Positions 26,885 to 35,348 of a stretch of 38,658 bases of DNA are shown here, one piece after another. The stretch comes from Planctomycetaceae bacterium (GTDB lineage: Bacteria; Planctomycetota; Planctomycetia; Planctomycetales; Planctomycetaceae): contig PBMZ01000148.1 of NCBI GenBank assembly GCA_002722955.1, positions 1 through 38,658 of the forward strand. The letters run 5' to 3'. The notes under the pieces are model-generated. The model was not told the DNA's origin and did not search any database. It saw only the letters and a list, made by a program, of their open reading frames with translations. The position numbers and the translations under genes were made by a program. Position 1 is the stretch's first letter. Every line of letters begins with the position of its first letter.

Positions 26885-28236
26885 CTTACGAGCGCCGCAT
26901 CGATCGCCTCGAACGTGCGATCGCAAACTTGCGCCAACACTTCGCGTGGCATTCCTGGTGCGGGCATCAGGACAATCACGTCGCCTAGAGGTCGCGTGAC
27001 GAGTCCCAGCTTGCGTGCTTCTCGAGTGACCCGGTGTCCAATCCGCTGCTCGGCCGGAAACGCAGCCTTCGTGCCCTTGTCTTGCACCAACTCGACGCCT
27101 GCCATGATTCCCTTCTGTCGAACATGACCAACGTGGGGGTGATTGCTGAGTTCACTCAGCCGGCCGGCAAGATACTCACTATTGCCGCGTACGTTTTCGA
27201 GCACGCCGTTGCGATCCAGCAGTTCCAGCGATGCCAAGCCAGCAGCACACCCCAGCGGGTTGCCCGTGTAAGTGTGCCCATGATAGAACGTGCGTCCATC
27301 CGATGGATGCCCAAGAAATGCACCATAGATCTCGTCAGTCACCAAGGTTGCTGCCACGGGCAAGTAACCCGCGGTGATGCCTTTGGCCACGCACATCAAA
27401 TCCGGTTGCACATCTTCTTGCTCGCACGCGAACATGGTCCCCGTTCGACCAAAGCCAACGGCAACCTCATCGGCGATCAAGAGTATCCCTAACTCCGCCG
27501 TCAATTCGCGAACACGACACAAGTAGCCATCGGGATGCACCAGCATCCCCGCCGCTCCTTGAACCAGCGGCTCGATAATGAACGCCGCAATGCGTGCCTG
27601 GTTTTCTCGAAGAGTTGTTTCGAGTTCGCGGTAGCAATGTTCAAGGTATTCGGTCGCGGAAACGCCATCCGGCGTTCGATACGTGACTGGCGAGGGAATG
27701 TGTAGCGTCTTAAACAACAGTCGCTCGTAAGCCCCATGAAATACCGGCATCCCACCGACGCTGACCGAGCCAACCGTGTCTCCGTGATAAGCACTGGCCA
27801 TGCCAACAAAAAGATCGCGAGTCTCCGGCTTTTCACCCTTTTGCAAGTGGTACTGGTAAGCGATCTTCAAAGCGACTTCGACGGAAGTCGCGCCGCTGTC
27901 GGAATAAAACACCTTATTCAAACCAACTGGCGTTCGGTCGACCAGTTCCTTAGCCAGTTGAATGGACGGCGGACTCGAGAGTCCAAGCAGCGTACTGTGA
28001 GCAACCTTGTCCAGCTGCTCGCGCACCGCCGCGTCAACTTCGGGAACTCGATGACCGTGCATGTTGCACCACAGCGAAGACACTCCGTCCAAGTACCGGT
28101 TGCCATCAGTATCGATCAGCTCAAAGCCTTCCGCGGCCTCAATGATCGGCGCGTTGTCCTCGACGAATTCCGACATTGGAGCGAATGGGTGCCAAACATA
28201 GTCGTTATCCCAATCGCGAAGTTGTTGCGTGTTCAT
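26881..28236 (-). CDS. bioA: Adenosylmethionine-8-amino-7-oxononanoate aminotransferase
   Basis: A 451-residue class III PLP aminotransferase that makes 7,8-diaminononanoate from 7-keto-8-aminopelargonate with S-adenosylmethionine as amino donor (EC 2.6.1.62, biotin synthesis). The PLP Lys is K285 in [12 protein letters not shown] and the ring Asp is D256 in [22 protein letters not shown] ([10 protein letters not shown], 11-20), [15 protein letters not shown] (53-67) and [13 protein letters not shown] (112-124) are typical of BioA rather than of other class III members. Its ATG overlaps the stop of the membrane fusion protein gene by ATGA. The stop codon lies inside the REP-like repeat. No other bio gene is in view, so the pathway must be encoded elsewhere. 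The protein is cytoplasmic. Confidence 0.93.
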   Translation of the reverse strand: MNTQQLRDWDNDYVWHPFAPMSEFVEDNAPIIEAAEGFELIDTDGNRYLDGVSSLWCNMHGHRVPEVDAAVREQLDKVAHSTLLGLSSPPSIQLAKELVDRTPVGLNKVFYSDSGATSVEVALKIAYQYHLQKGEKPETRDLFVGMASAYHGDTVGSVSVGGMPVFHGAYERLLFKTLHIPSPVTYRTPDGVSATEYLEHCYRELETTLRENQARIAAFIIEPLVQGAAGMLVHPDGYLCRVRELTAELGILLIADEVAVGFGRTGTMFACEQEDVQPDLMCVAKGITAGYLPVAATLVTDEIYGAFLGHPSDGRTFYHGHTYTGNPLGCAAGLASLELLDRNGVLENVRGNSEYLAGRLSELSNHPHVGHVRQKGIMAGVELVQDKGTKAAFPAEQRIGHRVTREARKLGLVTRPLGDVIVLMPAPGMPREVLAQVCDRTFEAIDAALVR

Positions 28237-29534
28237 GATGCTTCCTTGGCCAGTTGGACTTCTTGGACTGGCCGAGACAATCTTTCGGCACCTTCATTGA
28301 CGACCTGTGCGGCTTGATCCAGTCCCTCGCCAAATACTTGAATCCACGCCCCCTCACTCAACCCAGTTTCAATTTGGACTTGGCGAGCCAACCCGTTGCC
28401 GCCTTCCTCACCGGGCTGGTAAACATAGAGGAAGCGTCCCCGCGAGGTACGCACTATGGAATCTTTCGGGACAAGCAACGCTGGCTCGGGCTCTCCCGTA
28501 AACGTGACCTCGGCCATCATGCCTTCTTTGAGAAGGGGTACGTTTTGCTCACCAACTTTTTTGAATTGATTCTTCATGCGCACAAGCACAGGAAATCCAC
28601 GAGAACCGGACTGCCAGTCGCTGCGTGGAACGACAGAAACAATCGTTCCTGTGACCGTCGTTTTGTTTTCCGGGAAGTGGACGGAAGCCGTTTTTCCCAA
28701 TTGCACGTTACGAAGGTCTCGCTGATCGACGCTTACCGCCACATTAATCTGATCAAGCCGCGCCAATGTCACGACGGGATCGCCGCGTTTTAGGAACTGA
28801 CCAATGTAGGTGTGTTCCATGATCACGTAACCGTCAAACGGAGCCTTTGTGGTTCGCTTCTTCTTTTCCGCCTCGAGGAACTCGACTTTGACCGCCTGAG
28901 CCTCGTGTCGAGCTCTTGCCTGTTCCACGACCTCCTTTCGCGGACCAGTGCTGACAAGCCGATAGTTGGCTGTCGCCGCCAAGTGTGCCTGTCTTGCGCC
29001 TTCGGCTGCTTCTTTCGCCTCATCCAACTCGTCCCGATTCGTGGCGTTGTTGCGAAACAACGCGATAGCACGAGTATGTCGAGCCGTCATGCGTTCGTCC
29101 AATGCTTTGGCGGCAAGCATTTTCGCACGCGCCGCTTCGACTTCCTCGACTCGCGATCCGTTCTCAAGTTCCGCCAACTCCTGTGATCGCTCGGCCAAAA
29201 CAGCTTTGGCTTCGCGAATTCCGATGTCAGTGCTCACCATTCGCAATTCCGACAGAATTTCCCCTTCCGCGACGAATTGTCCGATTTGAATGCCGTAAGA
29301 TTTGACGACGCCGTCGGCTGCTGACGCCACGACGCTTGTCCGCAGCGGGACAACGGTGCCGATCCCCGTCACCTTAGGCGAGACCTCTCGACGCTGGATT
29401 TCTGTGATCCGAACCAATGCTGGCGGCCGTCCTTGTTGTTGCTGCGAAGCCTCTTCAGAGTCTCCACAACCCACGATGGCAACAGCCAAAGTGGAAAGGA
29501 GTGTTAACGATCGAGTTGAATGACGGTTATTCAA
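28233..29534 (-). CDS. Efflux-type membrane fusion lipoprotein (RND/HlyD family)
   Basis: A periplasmic adaptor protein of the RND/HlyD type, 433 residues from TTG 29534 (AGGA 9 bases upstream); the frame opens at TTG 29558. It has a lipoprotein signal with lipobox IVGC followed by GDS. The halves of the lipoyl domain are [20 protein letters not shown] and [20 protein letters not shown]. Between them lies a long coiled-coil hairpin ([16 protein letters not shown], then [20 protein letters not shown]). A beta-barrel follows ([22 protein letters not shown], then [11 protein letters not shown]) and a C-terminal membrane-proximal domain ([19 protein letters not shown]). Such proteins join an inner membrane pump to an outer membrane channel. 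Neither partner is encoded here, so it is an orphan in this window. It is translationally coupled to bioA by ATGA. Confidence 0.88.
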   Translation of the reverse strand: MNNRHSTRSLTLLSTLAVAIVGCGDSEEASQQQQGRPPALVRITEIQRREVSPKVTGIGTVVPLRTSVVASAADGVVKSYGIQIGQFVAEGEILSELRMVSTDIGIREAKAVLAERSQELAELENGSRVEEVEAARAKMLAAKALDERMTARHTRAIALFRNNATNRDELDEAKEAAEGARQAHLAATANYRLVSTGPRKEVVEQARARHEAQAVKVEFLEAEKKKRTTKAPFDGYVIMEHTYIGQFLKRGDPVVTLARLDQINVAVSVDQRDLRNVQLGKTASVHFPENKTTVTGTIVSVVPRSDWQSGSRGFPVLVRMKNQFKKVGEQNVPLLKEGMMAEVTFTGEPEPALLVPKDSIVRTSRGRFLYVYQPGEEGGNGLARQVQIETGLSEGAWIQVFGEGLDQAAQVVNEGAERLSRPVQEVQLAKEAS

Positions 29535-29543
29535 AGCGTAGAT

Positions 29544-29547
29544 TCCT
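29544..29547 (-). promoter_or_regulatory. Ribosome binding site for the TTG start of the fusion protein
   Basis: AGGA on the minus strand, 9 bases before TTG 29534. It supports the short start over TTG 29558. The 78-base gap to the divergent gene at 29613 must hold both promoters. Confidence 0.4.
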
Positions 29548-29612
29548 ATTTTGGGCAACTCGTTGAGATATCGATTAGAACATCTTCAACGCAGATCGAA
29601 AAGCGGGTCACA

Positions 29613-30977
29613 ATGGCAACCTTCGAGCTTCAATCTAAGATCGACACAACAGCCGACGAGTTGTTCGCGTGGCACGAGCGAGCTGGTGGCTTTCAGCGGT
29701 TGGCGCCACCGTGGCAAGACGTCGAATTGCTCGAGCACATCGGTGGTCTCGAAGAGGGTTCTCACACAGAATTCCATGTCAAAGCCGGACCTTTCCGAAG
29801 ACGCTGGTTTGCTCAGCACTTCGATTGCGACCGGCCACATCGATTTCGCGACCGGCAATTGAAAGGCCCCTTTTCCAGTTGGGTGCATACTCACCAGATG
29901 ACACCTGAAGGTGAGAGCTGCATGCTCAACGATCACATCGATTACGTCTTGCCGTTCGGCATTTTGGGGCGAGTGATCGCGAGGCATTGGATGCACGGAC
30001 AATTAGATCGAGCCTTTCAGTACCGTCATCGAGTCACCAACAGCGACATCAGCAATCACCAGAAATACCAAAGGCAAGCGATGAAGATTCTCATTGGCGG
30101 TTCCAGCGGCCTCGTGGGCAAGCAACTGGTCGCTTATCTTTCCGGTGCCGGTCACCAAGTCATTCGACTTGTTCGACAACAAGCAAACGATGAGAATTCC
30201 ATCGTCTGGGATCCGGTCCAGGAAACCATCGACAGCGACGCGTTTGAGGGCATCGACGCGGTCATTCATCTCGGTGGTGAGAATATCGCCGGCGGCCGTT
30301 GGACCAAAAAGCGAAAAGCTCTAATTTATGACAGCCGCATCAACAGTACGACGTTTCTTGCCAAGACGATCGCGAATCTGCCCTCACCGCCCAAGACATT
30401 TATCACCGCCTCGGCCATCGGCTACTACGGTGATCGTGGCGATGAGGTCTTGAACGAAGACTCCAAGGCGGGAGAAATGTACCTCAGCGAAGTCTGTCAT
30501 GACTGGGAGCAAGCGACTCAGGCAGCTGCCGACAAAGGCGTGCGAGTCGTCAATGCACGAATCGGCGTCGTCCTCTCCCCTGCTGGTGGCGCACTCAAGG
30601 AGATGCTGCTCCCATTCCAACTTTGTGTCGGTGGCATCGTTGGCAACGGTCGGCAATACTGGAGCTGGATTGCTTTGGACGACGTCTTGGGAGCAATCGA
30701 ACACATCCTGCACACCGACGACTTGAGCGGTCCGGTGAATGTGGTCTCGCCAAACTCAGCAACAAATCGCGAGTTTACGAAGTCGCCAGGAAAAGTCTTA
30801 CGGCGTCCCACGATATTTCCGATGCCAGCGTTTGCGGCTCGAACGGTGCTTGGAGAAATGGCCGATGAGTTGTTGTTGGCGAGTGCTTTGGTCAAACCAA
30901 CCAAACTGCAAGATACCGCTTTCGAGTTCGGCTATCCTGAGTTAGAACTCGCGTTGCGTCACGTCCTGGGGCGTTAA
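29613..30977 (+). CDS. SRPBCC domain fused to TIGR01777-family NAD(P)-binding epimerase-like protein
   Basis: A 454-residue two-domain protein. Residues 1 to about 150 are an SRPBCC/START-like ligand-binding domain (MATFELQSKIDTTADELFAW, then PFRRRWFAQHF and an LPFGILG stretch near the end). From residue 157 (MKILIGGSSGLVGKQLVAYL) an SDR-type Rossmann fold of the TIGR01777 (YfcH/SDR39U1) group follows, with GxxGxxG, VIHLGGENIAGGRWTKKRK and FITASAIGYYGDRG. The C-terminal DUF1731-like segment is present (RPTIFPMPAFAARTVLGEMA, then LLASALVKPTKLQDTAFEFG). The catalytic reaction of this family is not established. NAD(P) binding is well supported by the fold. ATG 29613 is preferred because the open region upstream overlaps the start of the divergent neighbour. 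The fusion suggests the SRPBCC part feeds or controls the Rossmann part. It is cytoplasmic. Confidence 0.88.
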   Translation: MATFELQSKIDTTADELFAWHERAGGFQRLAPPWQDVELLEHIGGLEEGSHTEFHVKAGPFRRRWFAQHFDCDRPHRFRDRQLKGPFSSWVHTHQMTPEGESCMLNDHIDYVLPFGILGRVIARHWMHGQLDRAFQYRHRVTNSDISNHQKYQRQAMKILIGGSSGLVGKQLVAYLSGAGHQVIRLVRQQANDENSIVWDPVQETIDSDAFEGIDAVIHLGGENIAGGRWTKKRKALIYDSRINSTTFLAKTIANLPSPPKTFITASAIGYYGDRGDEVLNEDSKAGEMYLSEVCHDWEQATQAAADKGVRVVNARIGVVLSPAGGALKEMLLPFQLCVGGIVGNGRQYWSWIALDDVLGAIEHILHTDDLSGPVNVVSPNSATNREFTKSPGKVLRRPTIFPMPAFAARTVLGEMADELLLASALVKPTKLQDTAFEFGYPELELALRHVLGR

Positions 30978-31035
30978 GGATCGAGGAAAAAATTGCACCA
31001 GTGTTTATTCCTCAATCTCAAAAACAAGAGGCAGC

Positions 31036-32337
31036 ATGAGCAACGCAAACAAATCAAGCGATTGGCAATCGACAAGCACCTTTTGTGCTTGGTCGATCGT
31101 GGCTGCGTTCTGTACTTACTTTTGTATGTACGCCTTCCGCAAGCCGTTCACTGCGGGCTTTTTCTTGGATGCAAAACTGGGCGACATTGACTACTTCTTG
31201 GATACAAAACTTGGCGACCTTGACTACAAGACCGTTCTTGTGATCTCCCAGGTCTTCGGCTACACGCTCTCGAAGTTCATTGGTATCAAGGTCGTCTCGG
31301 AAATTACGGCTGCACGCCGAGCACAAGCGATCGCCGTGCTGATCGCCACGGCCGAGGTCGCACTGATCGTTTTCGCATTGGTGCCGCCACCTTGGAATTT
31401 TCCCGCGCTGTTTGTAAACGGCTTGTCGTTAGGCATGGTGTTTGGAATGGTTCTTGCCTATTTGGAAGGCCGTCGGCTGACCGAAGCTTTAACGGCCGGC
31501 CTGTGCGCCAGCTTTGTCGTCTCCTCAGGCGTTGTTAAATCTGTAGGGAGTTACCTGATTGAATTCGGCGTCAGCGAATACTGGATGCCTGCGACGACGG
31601 GACTAATCTTTGCACCACCTCTGTTCATCTCGATCTGGATGCTGACTCGGATTCCGCCGCCCAACCCAGACGACATCGAACACCGCAGCGAGCGAGTTCC
31701 CTTGAACCGCGAAGACCGCTGGCGTTTCTTTCGTCGCTACTCAGTCGGCCTAAGCCTGTTGGTGATCGTGTATGTCGCTCTAACAACACTGCGAAGCGTG
31801 CGCGACGATTTTGCCGTTGAAATTTGGAGGGACTTAAGCGGAACAACCCGACCGGCTGTGTTCGCTCAGACAGAGACCATAGTCATGATCGCCGTTGTCA
31901 CACTGAACGCGGCTACTTTTCTGATCGTTCGCAATCGAACAGCTTTTATGATGTCGCTGATGATTGTTATTGCAGGCTTCGGTCTCGTCGCGGGAGCCTC
32001 GATCCTACAAACAACAGGCATGGTCGGCCCGTTCATGTTTATGGTGTTGTCAGGAATTGGTCTTTACACGCCGTACATTGCTTTTCACACAACCGTTTTC
32101 GAACGCATGATTGCCGCATCAAAGAATAAGGCGAATCTGGGGTTCTTGATGTACTTGGCAGATTCCAGCGGCTATTTGGGATATGTCGCTGTCATGCTGA
32201 CCGACACGTTTACCGACTCGAAGGAAAACATGCTCGGCTTCTTTATTACGATGTCGTATGTCGTCTCGGCTGCTTCGATTGTTGGCATTCTCTTAGCAAT
32301 AGCATGGTTTCGCCGATCGCTGCCAAACGACGAGTGA
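31036..32337 (+). CDS. DUF5690-like multi-pass membrane transporter
   Basis: A 433-residue hydrophobic protein with about 11-12 membrane segments and the look of a major facilitator superfamily member. The signature stretches are YAFRKPFTAG near residue 30 and VLVISQVFGYTLSKFIGIKV, found in the DUF5690 group that I recall from Planctomycetes and Bacteroidetes. Later stretches typical of the group are IYVALTTLRSVRDDFAVEIW-like sequence (here VYVALTTLRSVRDDFAVEIW) and SGIGLYTPYIAFHTTVFERM. The start is ATG 31036 with AGAGG upstream. The substrate is unknown. An 11-residue tandem duplication lies in the first loop (FLDAKLGDIDY then FLDTKLGDLDY). Its stop is followed within 10 bases by a long hairpin that separates it from the convergent neighbour. 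Confidence 0.8.
   Translation: MSNANKSSDWQSTSTFCAWSIVAAFCTYFCMYAFRKPFTAGFFLDAKLGDIDYFLDTKLGDLDYKTVLVISQVFGYTLSKFIGIKVVSEITAARRAQAIAVLIATAEVALIVFALVPPPWNFPALFVNGLSLGMVFGMVLAYLEGRRLTEALTAGLCASFVVSSGVVKSVGSYLIEFGVSEYWMPATTGLIFAPPLFISIWMLTRIPPPNPDDIEHRSERVPLNREDRWRFFRRYSVGLSLLVIVYVALTTLRSVRDDFAVEIWRDLSGTTRPAVFAQTETIVMIAVVTLNAATFLIVRNRTAFMMSLMIVIAGFGLVAGASILQTTGMVGPFMFMVLSGIGLYTPYIAFHTTVFERMIAASKNKANLGFLMYLADSSGYLGYVAVMLTDTFTDSKENMLGFFITMSYVVSAASIVGILLAIAWFRRSLPNDE
31162..31227 (+). repeat. 33-base tandem duplication in coding sequence
   Basis: Units 31162-31194 and 31195-31227 are in frame and differ at 3 positions. They encode FLDAKLGDIDY and FLDTKLGDLDY, in the loop after the first membrane segment of the DUF5690-like protein. 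Confidence 0.9.
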
Positions 32338-32343
32338 ACGCTT

Positions 32344-32409
32344 CGTTTAACCCGTAGCCGAAGGCGAGGTCTATGCTCAAACACCTCGCCAACGGCTACG
32401 GGTTAAACG
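32344..32409. repeat. Hairpin repeat between convergent genes (REP-like, possible bidirectional terminator)
   Basis: Arms 32344-32370 and 32383-32409 (27 bases each) pair at 25 positions with an AA/AA internal bulge and a 12-base loop. The outer part is CGTTTAACCCGTAGCC and the inner part GGCGAGGT. No T-run follows, so it is not a classical intrinsic terminator, although a long hairpin here may still stop transcription of both convergent genes. Confidence 0.9.
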
Positions 32410-32423
32410 ATGGCGTCTTCCAG

Positions 32424-33518
32424 CTACTTAGCTTCCACTTTGATCCACGATGTCTGAGTCACCAGTTGATTCAAGGCCGCAAACGAAATGTGAGCGTTGG
32501 TGGCGTATCGCGGTGTCTTATTGGCCGGGTATGTGGCCAACGTCGCGTCGCCAACGAGGAAAACATTGAAGTCCTCGGAAAGGTTTTCGTAGCCGGCCGT
32601 TGTTCGGCAGAAACACATGTCCGTGGCATAGCCGGTCAACAAGACATGACGCACGCCGCGTTTCTTCAAGAAGTCTCTTAGCGGCGGATAGCCGTCATCG
32701 TCGTAAATCACGATGTCGTCGTCATCCAGACTGATGTCTTTGGTGACTGGAATCGGCAAGTCCCAAAAGCCAGCATTGTTGTAGCGGCTTGATGCGTCCA
32801 AGCCTGGAAATTGGCGAAAGTAATCCTTGACGACCGAACCGGCCGAAAGCTGAATCGTTTTCACCAACGGTTGACCGCGATACTGGAAACTCTTGAGCTT
32901 CTTATCCAGTTGCTTCTTGCCAAGCTCGCGTTGTTCTTTCGTCGGCTTCGTTCGGATGCTGCGATACAAGTTCTTTCGAATGGCGTCTTCTTTACCCGGT
33001 AAACTATACATCACGAACCCAACATGCGGTCGCAAGCGTTTGAGCAGCGGATCGATCACCTTTCGCGTGTGTCGACCTGCCAGATGATTCTTTCGCGGCG
33101 TGCAGAAGTCGCACACGCCCGCAGGTTCGGGAGTCTTCCAACCTTGCCCGTCATCAATGCCCCACGGATGCACCATGATCACCGCCGTGTGTTCGGCCGA
33201 CAACCGGTTCGGCAGCTCGATGATGCCTCGTGCATTATACGAGAACCGCCATGCCCTGACGTGAAGCTTGCCGTTCTTATCGTTCACGAGAATCGGCGCC
33301 TCGAAACGTGCCTCTTCTTCGATTGGCTGCACGAATTCGGGAAAGTCCGCCAGTATTGGCTTTGCGTCTTTGATTGGCGTCAGCGTGTTCTGATAAATGC
33401 GAACTTTCGGTTCGCCAGGCTGAGAATCTCGATCATCGGCTGATACCGACCTCTGGCTGATGACGAGCAACATCAAGCCAACAGAGACAAGGAAACAACT
33501 TCGACGAATAGCTTGCAT
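32424..33518 (-). CDS. Secreted isochorismatase-like cysteine hydrolase
   Basis: A 364-residue protein with signal peptide 1-27 (FLVSVGLMLLVISQ, then SVSADD). The C-terminal half has the isochorismatase fold: VRHVLLTGYATDMCFCRTTA, with the likely catalytic Cys in TDMCF, followed by FLVGDATLATYPA. The usual N-terminal Asp-containing strand appears as TAVIMVHPWGIDDG. Two long insertions, rich in Lys/Arg (KNHLAGRHTRKVIDPLLKRL and TKPTKEQRELGKKQLDKKL), are unusual for the family. The usual catalytic Asp-Lys-Cys triad is only partly clear from the eye. Export to the envelope is the odd point, as most isochorismatase relatives are cytoplasmic. The substrate is unknown, and a nicotinamidase or carbamoyl-type amidase activity is possible but not supported by specific residues. 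It is followed by the hairpin at 32344-32409. Confidence 0.75.
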   Translation of the reverse strand: MQAIRRSCFLVSVGLMLLVISQRSVSADDRDSQPGEPKVRIYQNTLTPIKDAKPILADFPEFVQPIEEEARFEAPILVNDKNGKLHVRAWRFSYNARGIIELPNRLSAEHTAVIMVHPWGIDDGQGWKTPEPAGVCDFCTPRKNHLAGRHTRKVIDPLLKRLRPHVGFVMYSLPGKEDAIRKNLYRSIRTKPTKEQRELGKKQLDKKLKSFQYRGQPLVKTIQLSAGSVVKDYFRQFPGLDASSRYNNAGFWDLPIPVTKDISLDDDDIVIYDDDGYPPLRDFLKKRGVRHVLLTGYATDMCFCRTTAGYENLSEDFNVFLVGDATLATYPANKTPRYATNAHISFAALNQLVTQTSWIKVEAK

Positions 33519-33550
33519 GATGTTGACCTTACATCGAAGCTCAAGCGTGA

Positions 33551-34609
33551 CTAAAGACTCTTCAGCAGTGAGGCAATGTCGATACCGAGCTTCTCGCCTT
33601 CGTCGATCATTGCTGTTCGCGTTGCTTCGTCGACCACGATTCCTTCTTTCAGTCGACGACGCATTGTGCGGAATTCCAACTCGCCGGGCACGAGGACTTC
33701 ATCGAAGCCCGGTGCCGGCGCCGACGACTTCATGTACTCGATGGTTTCATCCATCAAACTTCGGAATCGATCCAACGGGCAGAAGGTTGAGGGATCAATC
33801 ACGATAAAACACACACCGTTACCGAAGACTTCCGTGTCCTTGGAACTGATCCCCGAAAGAACGCTACCGAGAATCTCGACCAGCAAGCTTAGAGCGAATC
33901 CCTTGTGGCCCGCGTGTCCGCCCAAAGGCAAAATACCGCCTCGAGGCGGACCGTAAAATTGATTTGGATCGTTTGTTCCATTGCCGTCCGAATCCAGAAT
34001 CCAGCCGTCGGGAACGTCTTCACCTTGGTTGCGGTAAAAGCGAATCTTTCCTTCAGGAGCCACCGACGTGGAAAAGTCCGAGACGAGCGGATCGCCGCCG
34101 GTGGGAACAGCGTAGGCGATGGGATTCGTTGCCAGCCGGCCTTCTCGACCACCAAATGGCAAGACGAAGTGCCCATAAATGGGCGAGTTACACGTGGCCA
34201 GCGCGATCATGCCTGAATCCGCTGCCAACTGAACCCAAGCTCCAAGCCGTCCAACATGATTGCAACGGCGAGTGACCACGCAGGCCGTTCCATGTTGACT
34301 GGCGATATCGATGCCAGCTTGAATCGCCTTCTCGGCGCCAACGGAACCGAAGCCTTGGCCACAATCGACAACTGCGGTGGTCGGCCCTGTGGACTCAATG
34401 GAGACTTCAGCATTCTTGTCCAGTGAACCATCTTGAACAAAGCCAAGGTACTCGGGAATTCGAATGACACCGTGTGAATCGTGCCCCATAAGGCTGCTCA
34501 TCACGAGTGAATCGATCGCGGACTTCGCCAAATCGCCGGGCACTCCAGCGGCGGTGTAGAGAGCGATACCTGCTTCGGTAACGGAATCCGAGGTGAATAA
34601 ACGGCTCAT
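33551..34609 (-). CDS. LDH2 (malate/L-lactate dehydrogenase, MdhB/AllD-like) family oxidoreductase
   Basis: A 352-residue NAD(P)-dependent 2-hydroxyacid dehydrogenase of the LDH2 fold, unrelated to classical LDH. The catalytic His motif is SSLMGHDSHGVIRIPEYL near residue 40-57, and other conserved stretches are AVVDCGQGFGSVGAEKAIQA, CVVTRRCNHVGRLGAW, ALATCNSPIYGHFVLPFGGR and LPLGGHAGHKGFALSLLVEI. The C-terminal VPGELEFRTMRRRLKEGIVV is also typical. ATG 34609 (MSRLFTSDSVTEAG) fits the family. The open region up to 34693 does not. Substrate may be malate, lactate, ureidoglycolate or a sulfolactate-type acid. No neighbour decides it. The protein is cytoplasmic. All expected motifs look intact. 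Confidence 0.88.
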   Translation of the reverse strand: MSRLFTSDSVTEAGIALYTAAGVPGDLAKSAIDSLVMSSLMGHDSHGVIRIPEYLGFVQDGSLDKNAEVSIESTGPTTAVVDCGQGFGSVGAEKAIQAGIDIASQHGTACVVTRRCNHVGRLGAWVQLAADSGMIALATCNSPIYGHFVLPFGGREGRLATNPIAYAVPTGGDPLVSDFSTSVAPEGKIRFYRNQGEDVPDGWILDSDGNGTNDPNQFYGPPRGGILPLGGHAGHKGFALSLLVEILGSVLSGISSKDTEVFGNGVCFIVIDPSTFCPLDRFRSLMDETIEYMKSSAPAPGFDEVLVPGELEFRTMRRRLKEGIVVDEATRTAMIDEGEKLGIDIASLLKSL

Positions 34610-34769
34610 ATTGCTGGCTTCGCGATCAGAGTTGGCATTGGAAACTGTCAGAGTAATCGGAAAACAACTTGAGTCCAAGCACGCTTCGCGCATTTGTTCT
34701 GACGGCGACGCAGCGCCAGCACGTCGTCAACGGCTAACACCTTGCCGATCACGAATTCAGCGATGAAAC

Positions 34770-35348
34770 CTAATCCCTCGTTGAGATGAAACAACCGATG
34801 GGCTTTGTACGGGCAACCTTGATCGGCTTTCCGTCGACGAACGCTTGTAGCGCGTTCTTGAGATCGTGCTGAATTCCCACACGACGTTTCTTGCCCAAGT
34901 CGACGAAGGTGTTGTCAACGCGGCCTTGATAGAAGACCTTGCCTTCTCGTGATAACAGGATGGCTTCCGGCGTCTTTTGGGCCTTGAATTGTTTGACCCA
35001 TTGATGCTTGGTGTCGATCACGACGGGGGCGGTGATCTTAAACTCCTTAGCGTGCTTGGCCGCGTCTTTTTGTTTGAGGCGCTTGTCCGGATGTACCAAG
35101 AAGAATTGAACGCCAGCCTTTTCATAATCACGTTTTAACCGCGCCAGCGAAGGTTGGTAGTAATTCGCAATCGGACAGTCTGTCGAGATGAAGACTACAA
35201 CAATTGCCTTGGTTTTCTTGTCTTTGAACGGCTGGTGATCGTTGCCAGCGATGTCCTTGAATTCAATCAGTTGATCGGCGGCAGCAGCGGAAAGCGATGA
35301 GAGAAGCAGACAACAAAGGCCAAAGCATCGAAGAAGACAGGGCTCCAT
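34770..35348 (-). CDS. Secreted single-Cys redoxin (thioredoxin-fold)
   Basis: A 192-residue protein with signal peptide 1-24 (CFGLCCLLLSSLSAAAA). The thioredoxin-like fold shows VVVFISTDCPIANYYQPSL, where a normal CxxC is replaced by a single Cys (DCPIAN), then an HPDKRLKQKDAAKHAKEF stretch, the cis-Pro region KTPEAILLSREGKVFYQGRV, and a Lys-rich tail. The STDCPIANYY motif is recurrent in planctomycete redoxins found next to haem c/copper proteins. It starts at ATG 35348, which overlaps the stop (TAATG) of the copper monooxygenase-like gene, so the two are translationally coupled. Expected location is the periplasm. A role in metal insertion or redox maintenance of the neighbour is inference. 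Confidence 0.85.
   Translation of the reverse strand: MEPCLLRCFGLCCLLLSSLSAAAADQLIEFKDIAGNDHQPFKDKKTKAIVVVFISTDCPIANYYQPSLARLKRDYEKAGVQFFLVHPDKRLKQKDAAKHAKEFKITAPVVIDTKHQWVKQFKAQKTPEAILLSREGKVFYQGRVDNTFVDLGKKRRVGIQHDLKNALQAFVDGKPIKVARTKPIGCFISTRD

Noticed and set aside
32344..32409. Simple rho-independent terminator
   Set aside because: The hairpin is longer than usual and no T-run follows on either strand, so it is listed as a repeat with possible terminator activity.
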